A stretch of DNA of 64,000 nucleotides from a bacterium UBP11_UBA4055 (GTDB lineage: Bacteria; UBA4055). Numbering within the stretch: the first letter of the stretch is position 1; each line of letters begins with the position of its first letter. The position numbers and the translations under genes are program-made. The stretch is from NCBI GenBank assembly GCA_002382735.1, contig DFZN01000071.1:62001-126000 (forward strand), read 5' to 3'. Shown here piece by piece: positions 1 through 8,173 of this stretch. The notes beneath the pieces are model-generated. The model saw only the letters and a program-made list of their open reading frames with translations. It ran no database searches and was not told the DNA's origin.

Positions 1-28
1 ATTTTATAATATAAATCTGGAATAAAAA

Positions 29-1636
29 ATGCTAAGGATCACTGATGTTATTTTAAAGACCGATCATTCTGCAGATGAGATAGGAACTGCAGTTTTGAAG
101 AGGCTAAGGATCGTTAAAAAAAGATTGCTGTCAACTAAGGTAGTGAAGAGAAGTTATGACGCAAGAAATAAAGAGAATATACTGTTCGTTTATACTTTAG
201 ATGTAGAGATAGAAAATGAGAAAGAGATCCTTGATAAGATCAAAACTTACAAAAAAATAAGCCTTGCGCCTGATACTGAATACCGGTTCAAAGCTAAAGC
301 AAATTCACAGAATTTCAAAAGACCTGTAGTGATCGGTTCAGGGCCGTGCGGGCTGTTCTGTGCTCTGATACTTGCACAGGCAGGTTTTCGACCTCTTATA
401 ATTGAAAGAGGTAAACCCGTCAAGGAAAGGAGCGCGGACACATTCGGATTCTGGCGGGGCGGTCATTTCGATCCCGCATCGAACATCCAGTTCGGCGAAG
501 GCGGCGCCGGTACATTTTCCGACGGCAAGCTCAACACGCAGATAAGGGATACGGAAAATTACAGGATAAAAGTTCTAAATGAGCTTGCATCGGCAGGCGC
601 GCCTGACGAGATCAGGTTCGTTTCAAAGCCGCACATCGGGACTTTCCGCCTCGTGAAGGTGGTAGAGAACATCCGGAACAAGATAATTGAGCTCGGCGGC
701 GAGTATCTCTTTGAAACTCAGGTAACGGACCTGATGTCGGAAAACGGCGAAGTTACGGGACTTGTCCTGAGCAACGGCGGTACAATCGGGACGGACAGTG
801 CCGTCCTCGCGATTGGCCACAGCGCCCGGGACACATTTGAAATGCTCCTGAACAGAGGCGTGACGATGGAACCCAAGCCGTTCTCGGTCGGGTTCAGGAT
901 AGAGCACCCGCAGGAGCTGATAGACAGGGCGCGGCTGGGGAAATACGCGGGCGATGACAGGTTCGGAGCCGCGGATTATAAACTCGTACATCACTGTTCG
1001 AACGGCAGGAGCGTTTACACTTTCTGCATGTGCCCGGGCGGAAGGGTGGTCGCCGCCACTTCGGAAGAAGGCTGCGTAGTCACGAACGGCATGAGCCAGT
1101 ACCAGCGTAACGATGTGAACGCCAACAGTGCGATCGTAGTAGGGGTGAAGCCGTCCGATTTTTTCACGGGAGTGCCGGGCGGCGTCGAATTCCAGAGGGA
1201 TATTGAAAGAAAAACATTTCTGCTCGGCGGGGGAGATTACAAAGCTCCGACCCAGCTTGTCGGCGACTTTTTGAAAGGTGTTCCTTCAGCTTCTCAGGGC
1301 ACCGTCAAACCTTCATATCAGCCCGGAGTGAAATGGACAGAACTTTCATCGTTACTGCCTGAGTTCGCGATAAATGCGATCAGAGAAGCGATCCCTGAAT
1401 TCGCAAAGCAGATAAAAGGTTTTGATATGTACGATGCTGTTCTCACGGGATCCGAGACCAGAACTTCCTCGCCTGTAAGGATCGTCAGGGGAGATGACTT
1501 CCAGAGCGTCAGCGTAAGGGGGCTGTTCCCGGGCGGAGAAGGAGCAGGTTATGCGGGAGGGATAATGTCTGCCTCGATCGACGGTATAAAGATCGCCGAG
1601 GCTGTTTCGCTTCGTATAGTAAACGGGGACAGGTAA
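29..1636 (+). CDS. FAD-dependent dehydrogenase, COG2509 type
   Basis: A 535-residue protein with a non-standard N-terminal domain of about 95 residues followed by a dinucleotide-binding fold. The FAD-binding loop GSGPCG is at residues 103-108, after a hydrophobic strand. A glycine-rich stretch near residue 155 (GEGGAGTFSDGKL) and a C-terminal block (GEGAGYAGGIMSASIDG) are typical of the uncharacterised FAD-dependent dehydrogenases of COG2509, which are soluble cytoplasmic flavoproteins of unknown substrate. The ATG at 29 follows a GGA at 19-21. The next gene starts on the base after the stop codon, so the two are probably co-transcribed. Base composition changes within the gene: roughly the first 430 bases are AT-rich and the middle is GC-rich. 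Family assignment is confident; the reaction is unknown. Confidence 0.85.
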   Translation: MLRITDVILKTDHSADEIGTAVLKRLRIVKKRLLSTKVVKRSYDARNKENILFVYTLDVEIENEKEILDKIKTYKKISLAPDTEYRFKAKANSQNFKRPVVIGSGPCGLFCALILAQAGFRPLIIERGKPVKERSADTFGFWRGGHFDPASNIQFGEGGAGTFSDGKLNTQIRDTENYRIKVLNELASAGAPDEIRFVSKPHIGTFRLVKVVENIRNKIIELGGEYLFETQVTDLMSENGEVTGLVLSNGGTIGTDSAVLAIGHSARDTFEMLLNRGVTMEPKPFSVGFRIEHPQELIDRARLGKYAGDDRFGAADYKLVHHCSNGRSVYTFCMCPGGRVVAATSEEGCVVTNGMSQYQRNDVNANSAIVVGVKPSDFFTGVPGGVEFQRDIERKTFLLGGGDYKAPTQLVGDFLKGVPSASQGTVKPSYQPGVKWTELSSLLPEFAINAIREAIPEFAKQIKGFDMYDAVLTGSETRTSSPVRIVRGDDFQSVSVRGLFPGGEGAGYAGGIMSASIDGIKIAEAVSLRIVNGDR

Positions 1637-2200
1637 ATGGAATACAGAATAATCAAACCTGACGAATACAGAACAATGCCGTGGAAGAACGGAAAGGGTA
1701 TGACGACCGAACTTTTTGTCAAGAACTGTTCTGATTCGGACAAATACATTTACAGGCTGAGCATAGCGGGAGTTACCGAGAACGGTCAGTTCTCCGACTT
1801 TTCAGGTTACGACAGAAAGCTTATTATGCTCGAAGGCAACGGGGTCAGGCTTAAACATTCTGACGGGAAAAGCAGCAGCATCTTAACTACTTCTGATATA
1901 GCAGAATTTTCCGGAGATGAAGAGACTCATGCAGAGCTTGTAAACGGACCGATAAGAGATTTCAATGTCATGACTTTAAGAAAGAAGTGCAGCTCTTCTG
2001 TAGAAGTTATTCACGGCACAAAAAAATTAAGCTGTATCTGCGATGAGCTTCTGATCTACGCAAAGTCATGCAGTAAAATCGATTTTTTGAACAAAGAACT
2101 GACTCTGGAAAGTGATAATCTGTTTTGTTTCCAAGATCCCGGTCAGTCAGAAATTTCTGTATCCGGTTCTGTGATCGTCTCCGGTATTAAATACAACTAA
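1637..2200 (+). CDS. HutD/Ves family protein
   Basis: A 187-residue protein whose N-terminal half carries the HutD/Ves signature: [15 protein letters not shown], then RLSIAGV, then a [21 protein letters not shown] block. The family has a double-stranded beta-helix (cupin) fold. HutD is linked to histidine utilisation in some bacteria, but no hut genes are visible here, so that role is not supported. The gene directly abuts the FAD-dependent dehydrogenase upstream, which suggests translational coupling. Its last four bases overlap the 3' end of the convergent adenosylhomocysteinase gene. No signal peptide is seen, so a cytoplasmic location is likely. Confidence 0.75.
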   Translation: MEYRIIKPDEYRTMPWKNGKGMTTELFVKNCSDSDKYIYRLSIAGVTENGQFSDFSGYDRKLIMLEGNGVRLKHSDGKSSSILTTSDIAEFSGDEETHAELVNGPIRDFNVMTLRKKCSSSVEVIHGTKKLSCICDELLIYAKSCSKIDFLNKELTLESDNLFCFQDPGQSEISVSGSVIVSGIKYN

Positions 2201-3624
2201 TACCTGTAGTGCTCGGGTTTATACGGGCCCTCAAGCGCAACGCCGATGTAATCAGCCTGATCTTTTGTCATTTTTGTCAGTTTTACTCCGATCTTTTCAA
2301 GATGCAGTCTCGCCACTTCCTCGTCAGCTTTCTTTGAAAGCCTGTAAACTCCGATCTTATACTTTTTACGGTTCGCCCACAGATCAAGCTGGGCAAGCAC
2401 CTGATTCGAGAATGAATTGCTCATAACGAACGAAGGGTGTCCGGTCGCGCACCCGAGGTTCACGAGCCTGCCTTCAGCAAGAAGGAATATCTCATGATTG
2501 TCCTTGAAAGTATATTTATCGACCTGAGGCTTAATATTTGTTTTCTTTTTAAGCTCTTTGCATTTTTCAAGCTTTTCAACCTCAATCTCATTGTCGAAAT
2601 GGCCGATGTTGCATACGATAGCCTGATCTTTCATCTTAAGAATATGCTCTATCCTTATAACATCCTTGTTGCCTGTGGTCGTTACATAAATGTCCGCTCT
2701 GCCGAGTGTGTCCTCGACCGTCGTAACTTCATAGCCTTCCATTGATGCCTGAAGCGCGCAGATCGGGTCTATCTCGGTCACTATAACTCTTGCGCCGTAG
2801 TTCCTCAAAGATCTCGCCGAGCCTTTTCCGACATCTCCGTATCCGCAGACTACAGCTACTTTGCCCGCAAGCATTACATCGGTGGCTCTCTTGATACCGT
2901 CAGGCAGTGATTCTCTGCATCCGTACAGGTTGTCGAACTTGGATTTAGTCACTGAATCGTTCACATTAATAGCCGGTATTAAAAGCTCGCCTTTTTCGAA
3001 CATTTTGTACAACCTGTGAACGCCCGTAGTCGTCTCTTCTGAAACGCCTTTGAGCTCTTTGGCGCATCTGTGCCATTTATCCTTATCTTCTTCATACATC
3101 AGCTTTAGAGATCTCAACAAAGCCTTACCGTCAGAGCTTGAATCCTTAATATTGAAAAGTTTCGGGTCTTTCTCGGCATAGTATCCTTTCTGGAACATTA
3201 GAGTTGCATCGCCGCCGTCATCAACTATAAGTTGCGGACCTTTTCCTCCGGGGAACGACATTGCCTGTGCAGTACACCACCAGAACTCGTCTAAGGTTTC
3301 GCCTTTCCAGGCAAAAACAGGCACTCCGGCTTTTGCTATGGCCGCAGCGGCGTGATCCTGAGTTGAAAAAATGTTGCAGCTTGACCACCTGACATCTGCG
3401 CCGAGGTCAACAAGGGTCTCGATTAGAACCGCAGTCTGGATCGTCATGTGCAGTGAGCCTGTTATCCTGACATTCTTAAGAGGTCGTTCCGGCGCATACT
3501 TTTTTCTGATAGACATAAGCCCGGGCATTTCTTTTTCGGCTATCTCGATCTCTTTTCTGCCGAAATCCGCCAGCTTAATATCCTTAACTTTGTAAGGCAT
3601 TTTTTCATCGATGTATTTTTTCAT
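2197..3624 (-). CDS. ahcY: Adenosylhomocysteinase (S-adenosyl-L-homocysteine hydrolase)
   Basis: A 475-residue cytoplasmic NAD-dependent enzyme that hydrolyses S-adenosylhomocysteine to adenosine and homocysteine, relieving product inhibition of methyltransferases. Hallmarks are [10 protein letters not shown] near residue 133, the conserved [14 protein letters not shown] stretch, the NAD-binding [13 protein letters not shown] loop and a C-terminal KPEHYRY ending, which matches the family's terminal Lys-Tyr region. Length fits the bacterial form with the extra internal segment. The ATG has a clear GGAGA ribosome site about 5 bases upstream. It is followed at a distance upstream by the DUF58 gene on the same strand (14 bp gap), so the two may be co-transcribed. 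Confidence 0.95.
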   Translation of the reverse strand: MKKYIDEKMPYKVKDIKLADFGRKEIEIAEKEMPGLMSIRKKYAPERPLKNVRITGSLHMTIQTAVLIETLVDLGADVRWSSCNIFSTQDHAAAAIAKAGVPVFAWKGETLDEFWWCTAQAMSFPGGKGPQLIVDDGGDATLMFQKGYYAEKDPKLFNIKDSSSDGKALLRSLKLMYEEDKDKWHRCAKELKGVSEETTTGVHRLYKMFEKGELLIPAINVNDSVTKSKFDNLYGCRESLPDGIKRATDVMLAGKVAVVCGYGDVGKGSARSLRNYGARVIVTEIDPICALQASMEGYEVTTVEDTLGRADIYVTTTGNKDVIRIEHILKMKDQAIVCNIGHFDNEIEVEKLEKCKELKKKTNIKPQVDKYTFKDNHEIFLLAEGRLVNLGCATGHPSFVMSNSFSNQVLAQLDLWANRKKYKIGVYRLSKKADEEVARLHLEKIGVKLTKMTKDQADYIGVALEGPYKPEHYRY

Positions 3625-3638
3625 GCTGTCTCCAATAA

Positions 3639-4538
3639 TTATTTTTTCCCCCGAACAAGAAATATCTCCCTCAACGGAATGTGGAAAGGTGTCCGTGTCG
3701 TTATAAATGTAAAATAAATTTTCTTTTCGGTAAACACTTTTCTGAACTTGTTTATGTGCTCGTCATAGATCTTTTTATACTTTTCCTTCAAAAGCGGCGT
3801 TTTGATTATCAGGCTGTCATCCGTTTCCGAATCGATGAGGTTCATGTGAGTCCCAAGCTCAAGGTTGTACTCGTCATCATCCGCTATCATGAACACAATA
3901 ATGTCCTGCTGTCTTTTCTGCAGCGTAAGTATTCTGCCGATCAGATCCTGCGGCTCTTCGAGCATGTCCGAGATCACGACAAGAATTCCGGATTTGCTTA
4001 ATTTGAGGCTGATATGGTCAAATGAACGGTATGTTTCGTTCGTTTTATAAGATCCGTGACCTTCAAGGTTTATCAGTATGTTCTTCAGATGCTGTTTCGA
4101 CGATCTTGGCGGGATATATTCCTTAAGTCCATCGGAGTAATTTCCGAAACCCACGGAGTCTTTCTGATTGATAAGGATAGTCGCAACGGCCGCGGCAAGC
4201 TGTTTTCCGTAATCTAGCTTTGAGTATTTGAATTTGCCCGAACGGAAATCCATTGAGGCCGATCTGTCGAGAAAAATATTTGCGTAGATATTCGTTTCAT
4301 CTTCGAACTGCTTCAAAAAATACTTTTCTGTCCTGCCGAATATCTTCCAGTCTATAAACCTGGTCGAGTCACCGTCGTTGTACTGCTTATGCTCAGAAAA
4401 TTCTGCCGAAAAACCCTTCATTGGGCTTGAGTGAATTCCGAGCATATAACCTTTTAGAACCATCCTCGTCGTCAGGCTCAGGTTTGAAAAAGTCGCGATA
4501 AATTCCGGATCAAGATATTTTTTGTAGTCTTCTGCCAT
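3639..4538 (-). CDS. DUF58 domain protein (vWA-like)
   Basis: A 299-residue protein of the DUF58 family. The diagnostic segment near residues 45-75 reads [19 protein letters not shown], then the vWA-like part begins with [13 protein letters not shown], a MIDAS-like DxSxS motif, and continues with VVISDML. Family members usually sit beside a MoxR-type AAA ATPase and work in metallo-chaperone or envelope-related complexes. Here no MoxR gene is adjacent: the downstream neighbour is ahcY, 14 bp away. No signal peptide or membrane segment is visible. The family call is firm; the role is not known. Confidence 0.85.
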   Translation of the reverse strand: MAEDYKKYLDPEFIATFSNLSLTTRMVLKGYMLGIHSSPMKGFSAEFSEHKQYNDGDSTRFIDWKIFGRTEKYFLKQFEDETNIYANIFLDRSASMDFRSGKFKYSKLDYGKQLAAAVATILINQKDSVGFGNYSDGLKEYIPPRSSKQHLKNILINLEGHGSYKTNETYRSFDHISLKLSKSGILVVISDMLEEPQDLIGRILTLQKRQQDIIVFMIADDDEYNLELGTHMNLIDSETDDSLIIKTPLLKEKYKKIYDEHINKFRKVFTEKKIYFTFITTRTPFHIPLREIFLVRGKK

Positions 4539-4619
4539 TGCGGACTAAATTTACGACAAAGTAAGGAAAATCTCAAATGAAATAAAAACTGGAATGTACC
4601 CGATTTCCTGTTGAAAGTT

Positions 4620-4686
4620 ACTTCGCGGTTTCCTTTTCTGCTCATGCTTTGCATGAACTCAAGTTCTTTTAGCCGCGCTGCGAAGT
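4620..4686. repeat. Structured inverted repeat in intergenic space
   Basis: The outer arms ACTTCGC (4620-4626) and GCGAAGT (4680-4686) pair perfectly. A second stretch, CGCGG at 4624-4628 with CCGCG at 4673-4677, extends the stem with a small bulge. A central palindrome CATGC-ttt-GCATG lies in the loop. There is no T-run next to it, so it is not an obvious terminator. It may be a small dispersed palindromic element. I did not see a second copy in this window. Confidence 0.4.
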
Positions 4687-4735
4687 CGTTACTGCGATAC
4701 TGAGAACCACGGTCAGAATGAAATTATCTGGTAAA

Positions 4736-4915
4736 CTATCTTGTATATTTTGCTTTTGGGGGGATATCTTCCGGCATTATTTTTACAATTTTACCGGATT
4801 TGCTTACCACAAGAGGACTGTTCTTTTCTTTTTTGAACTTGACCAGCTTAATGTAAGCTTCTTCTAGTCCTATTCTGATAAGCTCGTTTTCTTTTTGGAT
4901 TTCTTCTTTAGTCAT
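4736..4915 (-). CDS. Small partner protein of a zeta-toxin-like kinase (putative antitoxin)
   Basis: A 59-residue ORF starting ATG at 4915 and ending TAG at 4736. It begins MTKEEIQKENELIRIGLEEA and ends with a basic tail IPPKAKYTR. It has an amphipathic helical N-terminus and a short beta-rich C-terminus (SPLVVSKSGKIVKIMPED). Its start overlaps the stop of the upstream toxin-like gene by 8 bp. That toxin-then-small-partner layout is what I recall for COG4185-type P-loop kinase pairs. It appears intact although the toxin gene is broken. The antitoxin role is inferred from position and recalled similarity only. Confidence 0.65.
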   Translation of the reverse strand: MTKEEIQKENELIRIGLEEAYIKLVKFKKEKNSPLVVSKSGKIVKIMPEDIPPKAKYTR

Positions 4916-5355
4916 TATATTGTCCGGTTAAATTATTCCATTCTTTTTTATGATAAATAATTTCACTATTTCGAGTACCTTCAGCTATAATCTTATACGG
5001 ATTGCCGGAATTGTTAATAAATATCCAGCTGTATATAGAATTCTTATAAATTTTGAAGTTCTCTAAACCTCTTTTATATCTTCGTTTGATAACATCGAGC
5101 GGGTTATCGTGTCCACCTTCAGTAACTCGACATTTTACCCTTTCAACTGCAAGCTCCTGAGCATTCAACCAAAGAAAAACTAATTTAGTCGAGTATCCTT
5201 TGCTTTGAGCTTTATCAATGTATTTAATAAATGATTTTGATGCAAGAGTAGTCTCGAAAGCAAAGTTCTCGTCTTCTGAGATTAATGTATTTATACGGCC
5301 AAGCATTAGTTTTTCCAGCTCCGTTCGCACCCGATATGATGTGAAGTTTCTTCAT
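4908..5355 (-). pseudogene. Broken zeta-toxin-like P-loop kinase (COG4185 type)
   Basis: Reading from ATG 5355 gives MKKLHII followed by a textbook Walker A, SGANGAGKT, but this frame then loses similarity and runs into a different reading frame. The rest of the protein resumes in another frame, from about 5320 down to the TAA at 4908, with the conserved family segment LGRINTLISEDENFAFETT, then KAQSKGYSTKLVFLW, then ERVKCRVTEGGHDNP. In intact relatives about 45 residues, including an N-A-D-E-I-like motif, lie between these blocks. Here they are missing, so an internal deletion with frameshift has joined GKT to the later part. The remaining open frame from GTG 5330 encodes 140 residues but has no P-loop. 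It is probably inactive as a kinase. Confidence 0.75.
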
Positions 5356-5590
5356 CCACTTCCAAAGTTTTATTCGTGTAATTTAAAGCAGAAAACAGCT
5401 AAAAACAAGTTTATAATTTTTTTAACCTGTCAGAAAAGCATATTATTATTCCGGCAAATAAATATTTAAAACAATCCCTTTGCATAAATGACCTTTTGAT
5501 GATTGAAAAAACTCTTAATTTTCTCTGTGTTTCTCTTTTTAATTGCCGTGGTAATATATTGAGTTATGAAAATTAAACTGGAGGTGTCGC

Positions 5591-5716
5591 ATGACAACAA
5601 AGGAATTATATAAGATCGAAATAATGAAAGAGCTTGGACTCTTACCGGAAGACAGCCTGAAAAATGTAAAACTTTCTCTTGACAAAGCGTACGAAATTCC
5701 GTACTTTTATTCCTAG
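5591..5716 (+). CDS. Hypothetical 41-residue protein upstream of yefM
   Basis: The ORF starts ATG at 5591 with a GGAGG ribosome site at 5580-5584 and ends TAG at 5716. The peptide begins MTTKELYKIEIMKELGLLPE and ends IPYFYS. It contains a short amphipathic helix and no signal peptide. It stops 14 bp before the YefM-type antitoxin start and the next ribosome site (GAAGGAGG) overlaps its stop region, so the three small genes form one transcription unit. I do not recognise the family. It could be a real small antitoxin-associated protein or a leader ORF. Confidence 0.5.
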   Translation: MTTKELYKIEIMKELGLLPEDSLKNVKLSLDKAYEIPYFYS

Positions 5717-5730
5717 AAGGAGGTAATCGG

Positions 5731-5973
5731 ATGACTACAATAAATGTAACTGAAGCCAGAAAAAATTTATACAATCTTGTGGATTTAGCAAATGAATCGC
5801 ATGAAACCATTCTGATATCAGGCAAACGGGGAAATGCTGTTTTAATATCAGAAGAAGACTGGTCAGCCATCAATGAAACTCTTTATCTTCTCTCAATTCC
5901 AAAGATGAGAGAATCAATAAAGAAAGGGCTGGAAACCCCTGTTGATGATTGCGATACGGATCTTTACTGGTGA
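5731..5973 (+). CDS. Type II antitoxin, Phd/YefM family
   Basis: An 80-residue protein with the YefM/Phd N-terminal DNA-binding fold: INVTEARKNLYNLVDLA, then a strand ILISGKRGNAVLISEEDW typical of YefM. The acidic C-terminus (TPVDDCDTDLYW) would be the disordered toxin-binding tail. In this family the antitoxin neutralises the YoeB ribonuclease and represses the shared promoter as a complex. A strong GGAGG site precedes the ATG. Its stop overlaps the start of the toxin gene (GTGA), which indicates translational coupling. Confidence 0.9.
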   Translation: MTTINVTEARKNLYNLVDLANESHETILISGKRGNAVLISEEDWSAINETLYLLSIPKMRESIKKGLETPVDDCDTDLYW

Positions 5974-6233
5974 AGTGGAAATTAATATATACAAAACAGG
6001 CTCAGAAAGATGCTCTGAAGCTAAAATCAGCCGCGCTCAAAGATAAAGCTGCGGAACCGCTTAAGATTCTCTCAGACGATCCTTTACAAAATCCCCCCAA
6101 GTATGAAAAGCTTGTCGGTGATCTTTCCGGTGCATATTCAAGAAGAATAAATATTCAGCACCGTCTTGTATATCAGATCTACGATCAGGAAAGAATCGTG
6201 AAAGTTATCAGAATATGGACTCATTATGAGTAG
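5970..6233 (+). CDS. Type II toxin, Txe/YoeB family endoribonuclease
   Basis: An 87-residue basic protein from a GTG start at 5970 that overlaps the antitoxin stop as GTGA. A longer reading from TTG 5949 would add seven residues and is less likely. The core WKLIYTKQAQKDALKL, the middle KYEKLVGDLSGAYSRRIN, and the C-terminal HRLVYQIYDQ and RIWTHYE match YoeB, whose C-terminal His and Tyr are part of the active site. YoeB cleaves ribosome-bound mRNA. Length matches the usual 84-88 residues and no lesion is visible. The methyltransferase start overlaps its last 8 bases. Confidence 0.9.
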   Translation: MKWKLIYTKQAQKDALKLKSAALKDKAAEPLKILSDDPLQNPPKYEKLVGDLSGAYSRRINIQHRLVYQIYDQERIVKVIRIWTHYE

Positions 6234-6921
6234 GGTGATGACAGAAGAACTCAAAACACACTATATCGGCCACGACGGAGCATACAGGTACCGGAAAGCA
6301 AAAGGTGAACCCGGTTGGGCTTCAGAAGAAGATAATTTGAAGTTCGAAAAGGTGATCGAAGACAGCCTAAGGATAGCCTGCATTCCTAAAGATGGTAGAG
6401 TTCTGGAGCTTGGCTGCGGTGCAGGCGATATGACTTTGGTTTTGGCCTCAAAAGGCTATGAAGCATACGGGATTGATATTTCACCGACTGCTATAGAATG
6501 GGCAAAAGAAAAAGCGAAAGAAAGGAATTTAAAACCTGATTTCATGATCGGAAGCGTGATGGATCTTTGCGATTTTCCTGACAATTACTTTGATTATATT
6601 CTGGACGGTCACTGCCTGCACTGCATAATAGGCAAAGATAGAGAAAAGTTTCTTTCTGAAGCGCTTCGTGTTCTTAAACCCTGCGGAATTTTCTTCTCCG
6701 AAACAATGTGCGGAGGAATAAGAGACCCTGAAGTTCTTAAATTGTTCGATCCTGAATCAAGATGCATGATAAGAGATGGTGTCGCAGGCAGATATATTGG
6801 ATTACCTGAAGATATAGTTGAAGAGTTTAAAAGTGCCGGATTCAAGTTGATCAGTTACGAAATCAGTCCGGATCCTGACGCTCAGGACGATCTGAGAATT
6901 CATGCGACGAAAAAGACATGA
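6226..6921 (+). CDS. Class I SAM-dependent methyltransferase
   Basis: A 231-residue Rossmann-fold methyltransferase. Motif I is VLELGCGAGDMTLVLA near residue 61, motif II ends in GIDISPTAIEWA, and the post-motif region has YFDYILDGHCLHCI and EALRVLKPCGIFFSETM. The N-terminal THYIGHDGAYRYRKAKGEPGW is characteristic of a small-molecule or unknown-substrate Methyltransf_25/11-type group. The first ATG at 6226 overlaps yoeB; an internal ATG at 6238 is an alternative start. A 29-bp piece of its 5' coding region is repeated at 7713-7741. No signal peptide is seen, and the substrate is unknown. Confidence 0.85.
   Translation: MSRVMTEELKTHYIGHDGAYRYRKAKGEPGWASEEDNLKFEKVIEDSLRIACIPKDGRVLELGCGAGDMTLVLASKGYEAYGIDISPTAIEWAKEKAKERNLKPDFMIGSVMDLCDFPDNYFDYILDGHCLHCIIGKDREKFLSEALRVLKPCGIFFSETMCGGIRDPEVLKLFDPESRCMIRDGVAGRYIGLPEDIVEEFKSAGFKLISYEISPDPDAQDDLRIHATKKT
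6252..6280 (+). repeat. Direct repeat copy 1 (methyltransferase 5' coding region)
   Basis: Twenty-nine bases encoding KTHYIGHDG of the methyltransferase match positions 7713-7741 at 27 of 29 bases. The two copies flank the rest of the methyltransferase and the HEPN/nucleotidyltransferase pair. Confidence 0.85.
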
Positions 6922-6979
6922 AAAATTTTGATTTAAGCCGAAATTATTTGTATATTATTAGTAACCAAAGGAAACATGA

Positions 6980-7405
6980 ATGAAATCAAAGCTTTCCGAA
7001 AATATTGACAGAAATGACATAAATATGATCGTTGAATTTTGGGTTAACGGCTCGGATAGAGATTTTCAGACTATGAACTCAATGTTTGAAAAGAAAGAAT
7101 ACAACTGGTCACTTTTTATCGGACATTTGGTAATAGAAAAGCTTCTTAAGGCTTATTATGTAAAAATTATCGGAACACACGCACCTTTGATCCATAATTT
7201 ATTAAAGCTGGCTATGGATTCTAAGCTTGAATTTGATGAAGAAAAGAGAATATTCTTTATCACTGTTACCGCATTCAACATTAATGCAAGATATGACGAT
7301 TATAAAACTAATTTCTATAAAAAATGCACAAAAAAGTTCACTGAGGAATGGTTAAATAAAATAACAGAGAACCGGGAATGGATAAAAAAACAGCTAAACT
7401 GGTAA
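6980..7405 (+). CDS. HEPN domain protein of a HEPN/MNT pair
   Basis: A 141-residue all-helical protein. The core WVNGSDRDFQTMNSMFEKKE, SLFIGHLVIEKLLKAYYV and HNLLKLA matches COG1895-type HEPN domains, which usually pair with a minimal nucleotidyltransferase. The catalytic Rx4-6H RNase motif seen in HepT-type HEPN proteins is not evident, so it may have a structural or substrate-binding role rather than RNase activity. A GGAAA site precedes the ATG. Its 3' end overlaps the nucleotidyltransferase gene by 28 bp, so the two are translationally coupled. Confidence 0.8.
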   Translation: MKSKLSENIDRNDINMIVEFWVNGSDRDFQTMNSMFEKKEYNWSLFIGHLVIEKLLKAYYVKIIGTHAPLIHNLLKLAMDSKLEFDEEKRIFFITVTAFNINARYDDYKTNFYKKCTKKFTEEWLNKITENREWIKKQLNW

Positions 7406-7689
7406 ATGAGTTTATAAAAGCAGCGATCAAATTGAACCCTCATCTTGTGAATGCATACCTTTTCGGGTCTTATGCAAAAGGTAATTTTGATGAGAACAGT
7501 GATATAGATATAGCTTTGGTGCTGGATAAACTTAAAGATAATGAAAGATTTGACTTCCAGGTTGAACTTATGCTATTGTCTTCTAAATATGATAACAGAA
7601 TAGAACCGCATCCTATCGCAAAAAAGGATTTGAATTTGAATAACCCTTTTGCGGCGGAGATTTTAAAAACCGGCATTCCGCTTTTGTAA
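7378..7689 (+). CDS. Minimal nucleotidyltransferase (MNT) of a HEPN/MNT pair
   Basis: A 103-residue nucleotidyltransferase of the pol-beta fold. The catalytic signature is YLFGSYAKG followed by SDIDIALVLD, giving GSx10DxD with both metal-binding aspartates present. Length is typical for minimal nucleotidyltransferases of toxin-antitoxin-like pairs. In such systems the enzyme can modify (AMPylate) or otherwise control the HEPN partner; which applies here is unknown. The ATG at 7378 lies within the end of the HEPN gene. The sequence directly after its stop is a remnant of another methyltransferase gene. Confidence 0.85.
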   Translation: MDKKTAKLVNEFIKAAIKLNPHLVNAYLFGSYAKGNFDENSDIDIALVLDKLKDNERFDFQVELMLLSSKYDNRIEPHPIAKKDLNLNNPFAAEILKTGIPLL

Positions 7690-7752
7690 CACCCTACTAT
7701 TGAATTACAGAGCAAAACGCACTATATCGGCCACGACGAAGAATATAAATGA
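7690..7752 (+). pseudogene. Remnant of a second methyltransferase gene (5' fragment)
   Basis: Directly after the nucleotidyltransferase stop, the same frame encodes KTHYIGHDEEYK and then TGA (7750-7752). This is the N-terminal signature of the methyltransferase at 6226 (KTHYIGHDGAYRY). It has no start codon and no downstream catalytic domain. It is best read as the stub of a related gene whose body was lost. It lies antisense to the last codons of the truncated START-like gene. Confidence 0.7.
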
Positions 7753-8173
7753 AGAATATGATCGCCACTATTGTAACATAGTCCCAATCAATAAAATATT
7801 CTTTATCACTGACTGAATCAGTCATAAACAGTGTGTATTCCATATCAGAAAAAGGCGCATCATAAATATAGTCGTAGTATCTGCCCTTATCCGTTTCTTT
7901 TACAAGTTCAGTTTTCTTGATGTCCGGCATGAACACAGGATATTCTTCAACGGCCTTTATTATATTGTAACAGTCCTCAGGTTCTGCCTGAACTCTAAAT
8001 ACCGCTTCGGCAGTCTTTATATCAGAATCCGGTATCTCGACCAGTCTGATTATCATATCGTCATCTGTAACCAATATCTTTCCTTTACTGTCCGTAAAAG
8101 ATAATGAAAACAGAGTTCCGGCAAAAATCGTCATAATTACGATCAAATGTGCATAACAGGCATGAGTTCTCAT
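7697..8173 (-). pseudogene. 3'-truncated START/SRPBCC-like exported protein
   Basis: The open frame encodes 158 residues. It has a signal-peptide-like N-terminus (HLIVIMTIFAGTLFSLS) and an SRPBCC-type segment EAVFRVQAEPEDCYNIIKAV, then EEYPVFMPDIKK and YDAPFSDMEYTLFM. This resembles the first two thirds of the intact exported START-like protein at 49053 (SVYNFLTGFERFPDHFDNI, then DAPWPFSDRDM). After about DWDYV (near 7775) the similarity stops. The remaining residues, VAIIFFIYILRRGRYSAFC, are read from junction DNA and from the antisense of the methyltransferase remnant. About 80 C-terminal residues are missing compared with the paralogue. It is probably non-functional. Confidence 0.65.
7713..7741 (+). 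repeat. Direct repeat copy 2 (methyltransferase remnant)
   Basis: Matches 6252-6280 at 27 of 29 bases. The mismatches are one A/G change near the 5' end and one G/A change near the 3' end. It marks the junction between the HEPN/MNT pair and the truncated START-like gene. Confidence 0.85.

Noticed and set aside
5466..5590. Coding potential on the minus strand upstream of the YefM unit
   Set aside because: The open frame is antisense to the yefM gene and lacks a ribosome site and family pattern.
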